From contig CAVRXU010000008.1 in the NCBI GenBank assembly GCA_963725155.1, positions 1,148,743 to 1,212,742 of the forward strand: 64,000 bases of DNA, written 5' to 3'. Source of the stretch: DATDAH01 sp963725155. Lineage in GTDB: Bacteria > Actinomycetota > Acidimicrobiia > Acidimicrobiales > DATDAH01. Shown here piece by piece: positions 18,228 to 26,512 of the stretch. Every line of letters starts with the position of its first letter. Within the stretch, counting starts at the first letter, position 1. The notes under the pieces are model-generated. The model had not been told where the DNA came from. It saw only the letters and a program-made list of their open reading frames with translations, and did no database searches. The translations under genes and the position numbers were made by a program.

Positions 18228-18380
18228 CCTCGGGCTGGACCAACCGATGGCAACGACGGGGGCGTGGGGTCGGGCTGCCGGTCGTCGGCGGCGGTGCGGC
18301 CGATTTCGCCACATGGCGTGACCGCGTCTCCATCTGGCACCCGATTCGGTTGCCATAGCGACCGAATCCGGTGCCAGAAC
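18228..18380. repeat. Dispersed repeat, copy B, with terminal inverted repeat
   Basis: Lies in the 257-bp gap between folK and the quinone oxidoreductase-like gene. The segment GGACCAACCGATGGCAACG is followed by GGGGGCGTGGGG, CTGCCGGTCGTCGG and GGCGTGACCGCG, then a hairpin at 18331-18380 with 20-nt arms (17 paired) and a 10-nt loop, ending GGTGCCAGAAC. Copies A and C share the same order and spacing. Confidence 0.7.
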
Positions 18381-18460
18381 GGAACGAGGAGCTCGAGCCG
18401 ACAGGCCCGGCCCCCATGGCTGCGTGGGTGTCGGTCGCCCAGCCCGACGAACCGAAGCGG

Positions 18461-18910
18461 CTACAGGGGCCCGACGAGGCGGACGTCGCCTTCGGCGGCT
18501 TCGACCTGCGCCGCCGTGACCAGGTCCGGTGCCAGGTCCCGCAGGGGGGCGAGGACGAAGCGGCGCTCCCACATCCTCGGGTGGGGGACGATCAGATCGG
18601 GCTCGGCGACCTCCTCACCGTCGACCCAGAGGACGTCCACGTCGAGGGTCCGGGGCCCCCAGCGCTCGATGCGGACCCGCTCGGCTGCGGCCTCCCGCTC
18701 GGTGCACAGGGCCAGCAGCTCCCGCGCCGAACGCTCAGTGGACAGTTCGACCACCAGGTTCAGGAAGGCGCCTTGGTCAGGCCCGCCGACCGGGTCGGTC
18801 TCATAGAGCGGCGACACGGCGACGACGTCGGGGAGCGCGGCCACCGCCTCCGCGAGCAGGGCCCGCCGGTCCCCCAGGTTGGAACCGAGGCCGAGGAACG
18901 CCCGGGTCAC
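18461..18910 (-). CDS. folK: 6-hydroxymethyl-7,8-dihydropterin pyrophosphokinase
   Basis: 149 residues; transfers pyrophosphate from ATP to hydroxymethyl-dihydropterin for dihydropteroate synthesis. FLGLGSNLGDRR at the N-terminus, VSPLYETDPVGGPDQGAFLN and the RWGPRTLDVDVLW metal-binding motif followed by VPHPRMWERRFVLAPL are diagnostic. GTG start at 18908-18910 overlaps the folB stop by 4 nt (GTGA), so translation is coupled. Last gene of the folP-phosphatase-like-folB-folK unit. Confidence 0.96.
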   Translation of the reverse strand: MTRAFLGLGSNLGDRRALLAEAVAALPDVVAVSPLYETDPVGGPDQGAFLNLVVELSTERSARELLALCTEREAAAERVRIERWGPRTLDVDVLWVDGEEVAEPDLIVPHPRMWERRFVLAPLRDLAPDLVTAAQVEAAEGDVRLVGPL

Positions 18911-19293
18911 CCCAGCTGGGCGCGGGTGCGGGTGATGCGCACGCCGCAGGTGTCGAGGTGATGGGGCACGGGCGGGCGCAGCTTGCGGACGGCGACCGTC
19001 ACCGCCACGACCCGCTCGTCGACGAGCGCGGCCTCGGCCAGGCGGGTGGCCAGCGCCTCGAGGAGGTCGAAGCGCTCGGCGGTGACGATGCGCTCGGCCA
19101 TGGCGCACACCGCCGAGTAGTCGATGGTGTCGCCCAGCTCGTCGCTGGCCCCAGGAATCGACAGGTCGGCTTCGATGTCCAGATCGACCTCGAGGGGCTG
19201 GGCCCGCGAGCTCTCCTCGGGCAGGATCCCGCACAGGCCGAGGGCGCGCAGCCCCCGCAGTTCGATCCGGTCCGGCACGGCGGTGTCCCCCAT
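18907..19293 (-). CDS. folB: Dihydroneopterin aldolase
   Basis: 128 residues; cleaves dihydroneopterin to hydroxymethyl-dihydropterin and glycolaldehyde. The N-terminal IELRGLRALGLCGILPEE motif, the central TIDYSAVCAMAERIV, the active-site Glu in RFDLLEALA and the conserved Lys in VRKLRPPV are visible. ATG at 19291-19293. It overlaps folK by 4 nt and starts 11 nt after the stop of the phosphatase-like gene. Confidence 0.95.
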   Translation of the reverse strand: MGDTAVPDRIELRGLRALGLCGILPEESSRAQPLEVDLDIEADLSIPGASDELGDTIDYSAVCAMAERIVTAERFDLLEALATRLAEAALVDERVVAVTVAVRKLRPPVPHHLDTCGVRITRTRAQLG

Positions 19294-19304
19294 GGTCCCG
19301 TTGC

Positions 19305-19826
19305 TCAGGTCGACGCCGCGCGCCGGTCCCGCAGGCCGATGGCCAGGGTCACCAGGCCACGGCCGGTCGGGCCCATCTGCCGGTCGACCATGCGCTCGAC
19401 CACCGAGATGGTCTGCGGGCCGTTGTCGAGCAGGCCGGCCCACAGCACGTAGCCGGCGACGACGCCGACGAGACGATCGCTGAGCTCGTCCTGGTGCAGC
19501 AGGACCATGGTGCCCTCGGCCCGGAGCCGGTCCAGCTCGGGGTAGAGGTCGGACAGATAGGTGGCCTCGTCGTCCTCGGCGGTGAAGGGGCGGTGCTGCC
19601 AGGCCACGCCCAGCTCGTCGTAGTTGTGCAGGTTGTGCGGCGAGGGGATGAGCGAGATGACGCAGCCGAAGCCGGACTCCCGCAACCAGATGATCTCCTC
19701 CTGACGCCGGACGCGGCGATGGTTGGCGCCGTAGCCGCCTGGCCGCTCACACACCGCGAGCTGGTCCTTCACGATCCAGTGGAAGTTGCGGGGGACGATG
19801 CCCCGCGCCCACTTGCCCTTCGGCAT
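19305..19826 (-). CDS. Dual-specificity phosphatase-like protein lacking the catalytic cysteine
   Basis: 173 residues. The layout resembles a small cysteine-phosphatase fold: the N-terminus FHWIVKDQLAVCERPGGYG, a helix QEEIIWLRESGFGCVISL, a DELGVAWQHRPFTAEDD segment where the general acid loop would be, then VLLHQDELSDR. That last segment has the spacing of the HCx5R P-loop, but the cysteine is replaced by glutamine (H112-Q113, R119, numbered from the GTG at 19829). It should therefore be inactive as a phosphatase and may bind a phosphorylated ligand. It sits between folP and folB in a tight string, which suggests a folate-linked role; that is inference. Start ATG at 19826 or GTG at 19829. 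Confidence 0.6.
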   Translation of the reverse strand: MPKGKWARGIVPRNFHWIVKDQLAVCERPGGYGANHRRVRRQEEIIWLRESGFGCVISLIPSPHNLHNYDELGVAWQHRPFTAEDDEATYLSDLYPELDRLRAEGTMVLLHQDELSDRLVGVVAGYVLWAGLLDNGPQTISVVERMVDRQMGPTGRGLVTLAIGLRDRRAAST

Positions 19827-19839
19827 CACGTGTTTCGAC

Positions 19840-20631
19840 TCATTTCGTTATCTCTCCCTGCACCACGCGCGCGGCTTGGGCCGTCGCCCGGACGTCGTGT
19901 GCACGGATCATGCCCGCTCCCTGGGCCATCGCCCACGTGGCCGTCGCCAAACTGGCCTCCAGGCGGTCGTCCACGGGGGGCGGTTCGTCGGTCCCGTCGC
20001 TGTCCGCCAGCAGACGACCGAGGGTGGACTTCCGACTGGTGCCGACCACCACAGGCCATCCGGTCGCCACCAACCGGTCCAGTCGGGCCAGCAGGTCGAG
20101 GTTGTGCTCGACGGTCTTGCCGAAGCCGAAACCGGGGTCGATCCAGATCTCCTCCACCCCGGCGGCCGCCGCGGCCTCGGCCCGGGCGACCAGGTGGTCC
20201 CGGACCTCCGTGACCACGTCGTCGTAGCGGGGGTCGGCCTGCATGGAGCCCGGCTCCCCCTGCATGTGCATGGCCACCCAGGCCACACCCAGGCGGGCCG
20301 CGGTCTCGTGCAGCGACGCCGACACGTCGTTGACCATCGTGGCCCCTGCGGCCACGGCGGCCTCGGCCACCGCGGCGTGCCGGGTGTCGACCGAGACCCG
20401 CACCGTGCCCGCCAGCTCGGCGATCACCGGGGTCACCCGCCGGATCTCCTCGTCGGCCGACACGGGCGCCGCCCCGGGCCGGGTGGACTCGCCGCCGACG
20501 TCGATCACGTCGGCGCCCTCATCGACCAGACGACGGCCGTGGGCCACCGCGGCGTCGGGATCCAGGAACCGACCCCCATCGGAGAACGAGTCCGGCGTGA
20601 CGTTGACCACCCCCATCACCAACGCCCGCAC
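19840..20631 (-). CDS. folP: Dihydropteroate synthase
   Basis: 263 residues; condenses hydroxymethyl-dihydropterin diphosphate with p-aminobenzoate. Family motifs VMGVVNVTPDSFSDGG, DVGGESTRPGA, the VSVDTRHA strand, VNDVSA, IDPGFGFGKT and GTSRKSTLG are all intact; the barrel is complete. GTG start at 20629-20631 with a leaderless-type promoter immediately upstream, so it probably begins the folP-folB-folK unit. Confidence 0.97.
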   Translation of the reverse strand: MRALVMGVVNVTPDSFSDGGRFLDPDAAVAHGRRLVDEGADVIDVGGESTRPGAAPVSADEEIRRVTPVIAELAGTVRVSVDTRHAAVAEAAVAAGATMVNDVSASLHETAARLGVAWVAMHMQGEPGSMQADPRYDDVVTEVRDHLVARAEAAAAAGVEEIWIDPGFGFGKTVEHNLDLLARLDRLVATGWPVVVGTSRKSTLGRLLADSDGTDEPPPVDDRLEASLATATWAMAQGAGMIRAHDVRATAQAARVVQGEITK

Positions 20632-20643
20632 CCCCGCAGGCTA
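20632..20643 (-). promoter_or_regulatory. -10 element of folP leaderless promoter
   Basis: On the minus strand TAGCCT (20638-20643) is followed by 6 nt (GCGGGG) and the folP GTG. It lies in the 21-nt gap after the upstream propeller gene. Confidence 0.5.
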
Positions 20644-20652
20644 CCGGTCGGG

Positions 20653-22200
20653 TCAGCCGCCGTCCGGGGCCCGCCGAGGGGGTCCGGTGATCGCGTGGAA
20701 CAGGCCGGCCCGGGTGCCGACGAAGATCTGGCCCCGCCAGACCGCCGGGGTCGACTCGATGCACCCGCCGAGCTCGATCTGCCAGAGCTCCGGCGGCTGG
20801 ACCGTCGTGTCGGAGACGTCGTAGGCGTGCAGGACGCCGTTGCAGTCACCCTGGATGAGGACCTGGTCCACGACCACCGGCGACTGCCAGGTCGGTCCCG
20901 GCAGCGAGAACTCCCAGCGCACGGCCCCGGTGCGGCGGTCGATGCCCTTGATGGCCCCACCGTTGGTGGCCACGATCACCAGATCGCGGTAGATCGCGGG
21001 GGTCCCCCACACGCCGGCCACGTCGGCCCCCTGGTCGTCGATCGACCACACCACCGGGCGGTTCGGATGGCGCGGGTTCAGCTTCAGGATCTGGCCCACG
21101 TCGGTCGCCCGGGCGTTGTGGCGCTCCCACTCCGAGGCCACGTAGAGGAACCCCTCGTCGTCGACCACCACGCTGGCGTCGGTGTCGTCGCCGGTCCAGA
21201 AGCGGAACACCCGCCGCGCCGGCTGGCCCTGGCGGACCCCGGTGAGGTCCCAGCCCTGGACGAGGCCGCCGGAGTTGGCGAAGTAGGCGGTGTTGCCCGA
21301 GATGGCCACCGAGTTCTCGATCGACACGTCGGTGTCGCCCAACTCGCTCAGGAGCTGGTCGTCCCAGCCCGGAGCGTTGAAGATCAGCCGGGGGGCGACC
21401 TGGGCCAAGCCGTCGCCGCTGTAGCTGCGGTTCAGCTTGACGATGTGGAACTGGCTGTTCTCGCCGCCCTCGACCAGGTGGTCGCCGATGATGACCGGCG
21501 AGCCGTCCCAGTCGTCGTTCCACATGGTCGGGGACACGGCATCGGCCGAGAGGTTCCACAGCTCGGTCGGCTGGGGGCGGTCGAAGGCCACGACCCGCAG
21601 GTAGTTGTCGCGGGAGCCGAAGTAGACCAGCGGGTAGCCCTCGGGGTCGATCGACACCGAGCCCTTGATCAGGTCACCGGTGGGGAACGGCGGGATGATG
21701 TCCTGGCCGGTGGCGGCGTCGACGAAGTGGACGGCCCTGTCGTAGCCGCCGAAGACCACCCAGGTCCGGCCGTTCCGCTCGAAGACGGCGGGCTCACCCG
21801 TCCACCCCGTGCCGCACCAGGTCCGGGTCCCCTCCCCGTCAGTGGACTCCGAGCACATGGCCGAGCCCGGATAGGTCCACTGCTCGTGCGGCTCCCGGGG
21901 GACCGGGCCCTGCCCGTAGTAGCTGCGGGTCGGGTTGCCCCGGAAGGTCAGGAGGCCCTCGACGGTGGCGTGGGGGAACGGCTGGCCCGACGAGGCCGGA
22001 TCGACCCAGCCCCGGAACGGTGGCGCCGTGGTCGTGGTCACCGGTGGGGCGGTGGTCGTCGGGGCCTCGGTGGGCGACGTCGACGGAGAGGCCGACGCGT
22101 CCTCGGGTTCGGCGTCGTCGACCACCTGGGTCCAGGCGTAGGCCGTGCCCGCCGCCAGCAGGGCGGCCGCGGCGACCAGGAGCAACAGCCGTCGACTCAC
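20653..22200 (-). CDS. Secreted or anchored PQQ-like beta-propeller protein
   Basis: 515 residues. An N-terminal signal sequence or anchor (about 5-24, LLLLVAAAALLAAGTAYAW) is followed by a Pro/Thr/Ser linker (about 30-62), then a PQQ-like propeller with repeated GxPAVxxxxGRTWVVFGGYDRAVHFVDAATG blades and ending ESTPAVWRGQIFVGTRAGLFHAI. Four Cys in the N-terminal third (SAMCSESTDG, RTWCGTGW) and later (GDCNGV, GGCIES) could form disulfides. Ligand and function are unknown; it may be a BamB-like scaffold or a sugar/quinone-binding protein. It lies between folE and folP but looks unrelated to folate. Confidence 0.8.
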   Translation of the reverse strand: MSRRLLLLVAAAALLAAGTAYAWTQVVDDAEPEDASASPSTSPTEAPTTTAPPVTTTTAPPFRGWVDPASSGQPFPHATVEGLLTFRGNPTRSYYGQGPVPREPHEQWTYPGSAMCSESTDGEGTRTWCGTGWTGEPAVFERNGRTWVVFGGYDRAVHFVDAATGQDIIPPFPTGDLIKGSVSIDPEGYPLVYFGSRDNYLRVVAFDRPQPTELWNLSADAVSPTMWNDDWDGSPVIIGDHLVEGGENSQFHIVKLNRSYSGDGLAQVAPRLIFNAPGWDDQLLSELGDTDVSIENSVAISGNTAYFANSGGLVQGWDLTGVRQGQPARRVFRFWTGDDTDASVVVDDEGFLYVASEWERHNARATDVGQILKLNPRHPNRPVVWSIDDQGADVAGVWGTPAIYRDLVIVATNGGAIKGIDRRTGAVRWEFSLPGPTWQSPVVVDQVLIQGDCNGVLHAYDVSDTTVQPPELWQIELGGCIESTPAVWRGQIFVGTRAGLFHAITGPPRRAPDGG

Positions 22201-22218
22201 CCCCGGGCCGCGAGCGGC

Positions 22219-22833
22219 TCAGTCACGACCGATGAAGCGCATGGCCTCCGTGCGGGTGGCCACGCTCTCGCGGAACAGGCCCCGAACCGCGGAGGTCACC
22301 GTCGAGGACCCGGGCTTGCGCACGCCCCGCATGGACATGCACAGGTGCTCGGCCTCGATGACCACCAGCACACCCCTGGGCTGCAGGGTCCGCTCGATCT
22401 CGTCGGCGATCTGGGTGGTCAGCCGTTCCTGGACCTGGGGCCGCTTGGCGTAGGCGTCGACCAGGCGGGCCAGCTTGGACAGGCCGGTGATGCGGCCGTC
22501 GTCGTTGGGGATGTAGGCGACGTGGGCCTTGCCCATGAAGGGGACGAGGTGGTGCTCACACGTCGAGACGAGGGCGATGTCCCGGACCATGACCATCTCG
22601 TCGTGGCTGGCGTCGAAGGTGACCTGCAGGTGGTGGTCGGGCATCTCCCGGAGGCCGGCGAAGATCTCCTCGTACATGCGGGCCACGCGGGCCGGTGTCT
22701 CCTGCAGGCCGTCCCGGTCCGGGTCCTCGCCGATGGCGGCCAGGATCTCGCGCATGGCGGCCTCGATGCGGGGCTTGTCGACCGGCGGGACGGCGTCGTT
22801 GGTCCCGTTCCCGTTGGTGCCCTTCTGGGTCAC
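22219..22833 (-). CDS. folE: GTP cyclohydrolase I
   Basis: 204 residues; opens GTP to dihydroneopterin triphosphate, the entry step of folate synthesis. The zinc-site motif STCEHHLVPFMGKAHVAY, GLSKLARLVDAYAKRPQVQERLTTQIA and EAEHLCMSMRGVRKPGS are diagnostic. GTG at 22831-22833 overlaps the hpt stop by 4 nt. In most actinobacteria ftsH lies between hpt and folE; here the two overlap directly. Confidence 0.97.
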   Translation of the reverse strand: MTQKGTNGNGTNDAVPPVDKPRIEAAMREILAAIGEDPDRDGLQETPARVARMYEEIFAGLREMPDHHLQVTFDASHDEMVMVRDIALVSTCEHHLVPFMGKAHVAYIPNDDGRITGLSKLARLVDAYAKRPQVQERLTTQIADEIERTLQPRGVLVVIEAEHLCMSMRGVRKPGSSTVTSAVRGLFRESVATRTEAMRFIGRD

Positions 22834-23411
22834 TGCGGGGGCTCTTCGTTGTAGGCGCAGATGTAGGGCAGGTTGCGGTACTTCTCGGCCACGTCGAGTC
22901 CGTAGCCGATGACGAAGTCGGGCGGGATCTCGAAGCCCACGTACTTGAGGCTGGCCCCGTCGGCCGCCCCCTCCCGCAGGAGCAGGGCGCACACCTCGAG
23001 GCTGGCCGGGTTGCGGGACTCGAGGTTGCGCTTGAGGTAGCGCAGGGTCAGCCCGCTGTCCACGATGTCCTCGACCAGCAGGACGTGGCGCCCCGACAGG
23101 TCGATGTCGAGGTCCTTCACGATGCGGACCACACCCGACGTCCGGGTGGCGGCGCCGTAGGAGGACACGGCCATGAAGTCGAACTCGACGGGCAGGGCGA
23201 TGTGGCGGGACAGGTCGCTCATGAACATGAACGCCCCCTTCAGCACCCCCACCAGGAGGGGTGGGCGGCCCTGGTAGTCCTCGGTGATCTGCACCCCCAG
23301 TTCGGCCACCCGGGCCGCCAGCTCGTCGGCCGGCACCAGGATCCGCCCGAGATGGGGGTCATCGACCCGCACCACGGACCCGTCGTCGTCTCCAGCCGGG
23401 GGGTCGCTCAC
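22830..23411 (-). CDS. hpt: Hypoxanthine phosphoribosyltransferase
   Basis: 193 residues; purine salvage enzyme making IMP or GMP from hypoxanthine or guanine and PRPP. The PRPP motif VLLVEDIVDSGLTL, the flexible-loop region SSYGAATRTSG, GVLKGAFMFMSDLSRHI and the C-terminal base-binding YVGFEIPPDFVIGYGLD are present. GTG start at 23409-23411. TAGATT at 23419-23424, 7 nt upstream and overlapping the tilS stop, may be its own -10. Confidence 0.96.
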   Translation of the reverse strand: MSDPPAGDDDGSVVRVDDPHLGRILVPADELAARVAELGVQITEDYQGRPPLLVGVLKGAFMFMSDLSRHIALPVEFDFMAVSSYGAATRTSGVVRIVKDLDIDLSGRHVLLVEDIVDSGLTLRYLKRNLESRNPASLEVCALLLREGAADGASLKYVGFEIPPDFVIGYGLDVAEKYRNLPYICAYNEEPPQ

Positions 23412-23421
23412 CTCGGGGAAT

Positions 23422-24294
23422 CTACGCGCGGTCCAGCGTCAAGCGCCCTTCGGTGCGCACCACCCGCCAGCCTCCCTGGACGTCGGCGGCTCGGGAGTCG
23501 TGCCGGACGACGGCCAGCACGCGGTCGATGGCGGCGGCGTCGACCGGGTGGTCGGCCCCCATCCCCCGCCAGAGCCAGGCCCGCAAGGCCCGGCGCACCA
23601 GGGCCGGCTCCGCCCCCTGCAGGGCTCGGGTGTCGGTGGGATCCAGGACGTCGGCCATCCGGTCCAGGTACTCGGTCTCCTCGCCGAGGATCTCGGCCTG
23701 GCGGGCCAGGATGGGCACGACGGACCGGCCGGCCACGTCGTCGAGGAGGGGCAGCACCTCGTGGCGCACCCGGGTCCGGCGGTGGGTGGGGTCCTGGTTG
23801 GTGGGGTCGACGAGCGGATCCAGGCCCTCCGCCGCGCAGAGGGCCGAGGTCTCGGCCCGACGGAGGTCGAGCAGCGGGCGACGCTGGGTCCGACGCATGC
23901 CGGCCAGCCCTGGACGCCCGGCCCCCCGCAGGAGGTTCAGGACCATCGTCTCGGCCTGGTCGTCAGCGGTGTGGCCGGTGAGCACGTCGGCGGGCAGGAC
24001 CCCGTAGCGGGCCGCGCGGGCCCGGGCCTGGAGGTTGGGGCCGGGCAACACCGTGACCTGCTCGGCGCGGAAGCGGGCGCCGTAGCGGGCCGCGGCGGCG
24101 GCTACCCGGTCGGCCTCCCGGGCGGAGTCGTGACGGAGGCCGTGGTCGACGTGGATGGCGGTGGCTCGGCAGCCGGCGGCGACGGCCAACAGGAGCAGGG
24201 AGAGCGAGTCGGCCCCGCCGGACACCGCGCAAGTCACCTCGGTCCCCGGTTCCGGGAACCGGCAGCGGGCCAGGAGGTCGTCCCGGAGCCCCAT
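23422..24294 (-). CDS. tilS: tRNA(Ile)-lysidine synthetase
   Basis: 290 residues; ATP-dependent modification of the wobble cytidine of tRNA-Ile(CAU) to lysidine. The PP-loop SGGADS is at residues 25-30, followed by HVDHGLRHDS, LTGHTADDQAETMVLNLLRGAG and a DPTNQDPTHRRTRVRHEVLPLL stretch, all typical. The C-terminal region is short, as in actinobacterial TilS. ATG at 24292-24294. Seven nt separate it from the DUF2342 gene upstream, so they are likely one transcript. Confidence 0.95.
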   Translation of the reverse strand: MGLRDDLLARCRFPEPGTEVTCAVSGGADSLSLLLLAVAAGCRATAIHVDHGLRHDSAREADRVAAAAARYGARFRAEQVTVLPGPNLQARARAARYGVLPADVLTGHTADDQAETMVLNLLRGAGRPGLAGMRRTQRRPLLDLRRAETSALCAAEGLDPLVDPTNQDPTHRRTRVRHEVLPLLDDVAGRSVVPILARQAEILGEETEYLDRMADVLDPTDTRALQGAEPALVRRALRAWLWRGMGADHPVDAAAIDRVLAVVRHDSRAADVQGGWRVVRTEGRLTLDRA

Positions 24295-24301
24295 GGCGGC
24301 G

Positions 24302-25366
24302 CTACGCAGCGGCCAGGTCGATCCGAGCCAGCCACCCGGCGGGGTCCCGGATCTCGGCCAGGGTCGGCAGTCGCGCCGGGTCCTCCCAGACCGCGTCCAG
24401 GGCCGTCGGACCACCCACGGCCTCGATGGCTTCGATGAACTTCTCGCCCTGCTCGTACTGGGCCAGCTTGGCCTCGAGGCCCATCAGGCGCTGGAGCAGG
24501 CGGGCCAGGCCGTTGGTCTGCTGGCGCCGTTGGCGCAGGACGCGCCCGAAGCGGTCGGACGAGGGGATCTGGTCGGCCCCGGCCCGGTCCATGGTCACGT
24601 CACCGTGGCCCTCCAGCAGGCTCATCAGGCCCGCGACCCGGTCGAGGGCGAGGCGCTGGTCCGGCGTGGCCAGGACCGCGGCCAGGCCCCCGTCGTCGAG
24701 GGGGTTGCGCCCCTCGCGCAGGTCGTCGGCCACCCGGCCGATGGCGGCGATGAAGCGCTTGGGGTCCGGGTCGACTCCGCCGACGACCTCGTCCACCAAC
24801 CCGAGGTAGTGGGTGCGCAGCCACGGGATGCCGGTGAACTGGGCCCGGTGGGTGACCTCGTGCAGGGCCAGCCAGAGGCGGAACTCGCGGGGCGGGAAGG
24901 CGAAGCGCTTCTCGAGGGCGAGGACGTTGGGGCCCACGTAGTAGACGATGTCCTGGTTCTCGAGGTCCTCGTCCTCGACCACCAGCAGGTCGTACTGACC
25001 GAGGACCCGGGTCGACATCCAGCCCAGCAACGCGCCGACCTCGGCCCCGGCGACCTTCTGGGCGACCGGAGCCAGCGGGCCGGCCCCCATCCGCTCGCCG
25101 AGCTTGTCGGTCAGGGGGCGCAGCAGGCGCTGGAACGAGGCCAGGTTGGCGGCGATCCAGGCCGGTCGGTCGACCACCCGGGCCCGAGCGGGACCGGCGG
25201 CGGACACCAGGCCCGTGGTCGTGGCCACCCGGTCCTCGGCGATGGCGGTGAGCTCGGCGAAGTCGGGGGCCAGCGCGTCGTAGTGGTACGAGGCGGCGAA
25301 GGGCTCCCGGCCCGAGAAGCGGGCGGCGACCCGCTCGGCGAGGTCCCAGTCGATGACGGCGGTCAT
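24302..25366 (-). CDS. Zinc-dependent metalloprotease-like protein, DUF2342 / F420-biosynthesis-associated family
   Basis: 354 residues. DUF2342 members are found mainly in F420-producing actinobacteria, often next to tilS. A zinc-protease HExxH motif is at His169-Glu170...His173 (LALHEVTHRAQF). The first third is helical with VVDRPAWIAANLASFQRLL, and DIVYYVGPNVLALEKRF precedes the motif. Protease activity has not been shown for the family to my knowledge; the association with F420 is by phylogenetic distribution. No signal peptide, so probably cytoplasmic. Confidence 0.88.
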   Translation of the reverse strand: MTAVIDWDLAERVAARFSGREPFAASYHYDALAPDFAELTAIAEDRVATTTGLVSAAGPARARVVDRPAWIAANLASFQRLLRPLTDKLGERMGAGPLAPVAQKVAGAEVGALLGWMSTRVLGQYDLLVVEDEDLENQDIVYYVGPNVLALEKRFAFPPREFRLWLALHEVTHRAQFTGIPWLRTHYLGLVDEVVGGVDPDPKRFIAAIGRVADDLREGRNPLDDGGLAAVLATPDQRLALDRVAGLMSLLEGHGDVTMDRAGADQIPSSDRFGRVLRQRRQQTNGLARLLQRLMGLEAKLAQYEQGEKFIEAIEAVGGPTALDAVWEDPARLPTLAEIRDPAGWLARIDLAAA

Positions 25367-25384
25367 CCGGACTCGGTCACCGGT

Positions 25385-25513
25385 TCAGTTCTTCGGGTAG
25401 CGCGGGGCGGAGACCTTGCGGAGGTAGCCGAAGATGGTCATCGCCACGATGGCGAGGACGGTCAGCACGAGCACTGGTGCGAGCCAGAAATGCCAGACGA
25501 CACCGAGGACCAT
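25385..25513 (-). CDS. Small single-span membrane protein
   Basis: 42 residues starting at the ATG at 25511-25513: MVLGVVWHFWLAPVLVLTVL, continuing as IAVMTIFGYLRKVSAPRYPKN. One membrane helix (about 8-30) is followed by a basic tail. It sits 18 nt upstream of the DUF2342 gene on the same strand. TATGCT lies 8 nt before the ATG. No function can be assigned. It would be missed by tools with a 60-residue cutoff. Confidence 0.65.
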   Translation of the reverse strand: MVLGVVWHFWLAPVLVLTVLAIVAMTIFGYLRKVSAPRYPKN

Positions 25514-25549
25514 GGGCGCGGAGCATAACGGGTACGTTCTCCCACCCAG

Positions 25550-26509
25550 ATGCGCCGGATCGGGGGGATCGCCGTTGTCGTACTCGTACTGGCCGGGGGA
25601 TGTGGCGGGACCGACCGCGTCGGGACGGAGGCGAGCGATGCGGCCGACACGACCGAGCCGACGGTCAGCACGGTGACCCCGGTGCCGACGCGTGCGGAAG
25701 CAGAACGCCTCACCCTCGACCTCGTGGACCCGTCCCGGCCCACCCCCGCCGGCGCCGGGCTGCCCCACGCCGAGGAGCGCCGGCTCGTGACCGACGTCTA
25801 CGTGCCCGCCGGCACCGGCCCGTTCCCGTTCATCGCCTTCAGCCACGGCCTGAACGGGCACCCCCGCAAGTTCACCCAGCTCCTCGGGCAGTGGGCCGAC
25901 GCGGGCTACGCCGTCGCCGCCCCGACGTTCCCGCTCTCCAACGACGAGGTGCCGGGCGTCTCCACCTTCGCCGACCTGCCCAGCCAGCCCGGCGACATCA
26001 GCTTCGTCATCGACCAGGTCCTGGCCATGAGCGCGGACGAGACCGACCCCCTCTACGGCGTCGTCGACCCGGATCGCATCGGTGTGGCCGGCCTGTCCCT
26101 CGGCGGGGCCACGACCTACGGCGTGGCCTTCAACGACTGCTGCCTCGACGATCGGCCCGTGGCCGCGATGGTCCTCGACGGCGCCCGCTTGGCCGTCGGC
26201 GGCGAGTTCCACATGGGCTCGGGCCTGCCCCTGCTGATCATGCACGCCGACGAGGACTTCGCCCTCCCCTACGCCGAGGCCGCCGACGCCTACGTCGACG
26301 CCGCTGCGCCGAAGTACCTGGTCACCCTGCACGAGTTCGCCCATGCCTCGCCGTACGAGAACGACGCCGACCCGGCCGACGAGCTGGTCACGGCCACCAC
26401 CATCGCCTTCTGGGACCGCTACCTGAAGGACGACGAGAGCGCCGAACAGCGCATCGTCGACGCCGTCACCCCGTCCACCCTCGCCACCCTCGAGTCCGAC
26501 GTCGGCTGA
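25550..26509 (+). CDS. Exported alpha/beta hydrolase, probable lipoprotein
   Basis: 319 residues. The signal peptide (about 1-17) ends LVLAGGCGG, a lipobox-like site with one atypical position, followed by a Thr/Asp-rich linker. The hydrolase domain has FIAFSHGLNG near the oxyanion hole, the nucleophile elbow AGLSLGGATTYG, an acid in MHADEDFALPY and a late His in EFAHASPY. It resembles dienelactone hydrolase and PAF-acetylhydrolase-like enzymes. The substrate is unknown. It is divergent from the small membrane protein gene and converges with rsrA across a long hairpin. Confidence 0.85.
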   Translation: MRRIGGIAVVVLVLAGGCGGTDRVGTEASDAADTTEPTVSTVTPVPTRAEAERLTLDLVDPSRPTPAGAGLPHAEERRLVTDVYVPAGTGPFPFIAFSHGLNGHPRKFTQLLGQWADAGYAVAAPTFPLSNDEVPGVSTFADLPSQPGDISFVIDQVLAMSADETDPLYGVVDPDRIGVAGLSLGGATTYGVAFNDCCLDDRPVAAMVLDGARLAVGGEFHMGSGLPLLIMHADEDFALPYAEAADAYVDAAAPKYLVTLHEFAHASPYENDADPADELVTATTIAFWDRYLKDDESAEQRIVDAVTPSTLATLESDVG

Positions 26510-26512
26510 CGA

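Noticed and set aside
19786..22854. 1022-residue plus-strand open frame over folP, the propeller and folE
   Set aside because: Shadow of three well-recognised minus-strand genes; composition is Gly/Arg/Val/Asp noise typical of GC-rich antisense frames.
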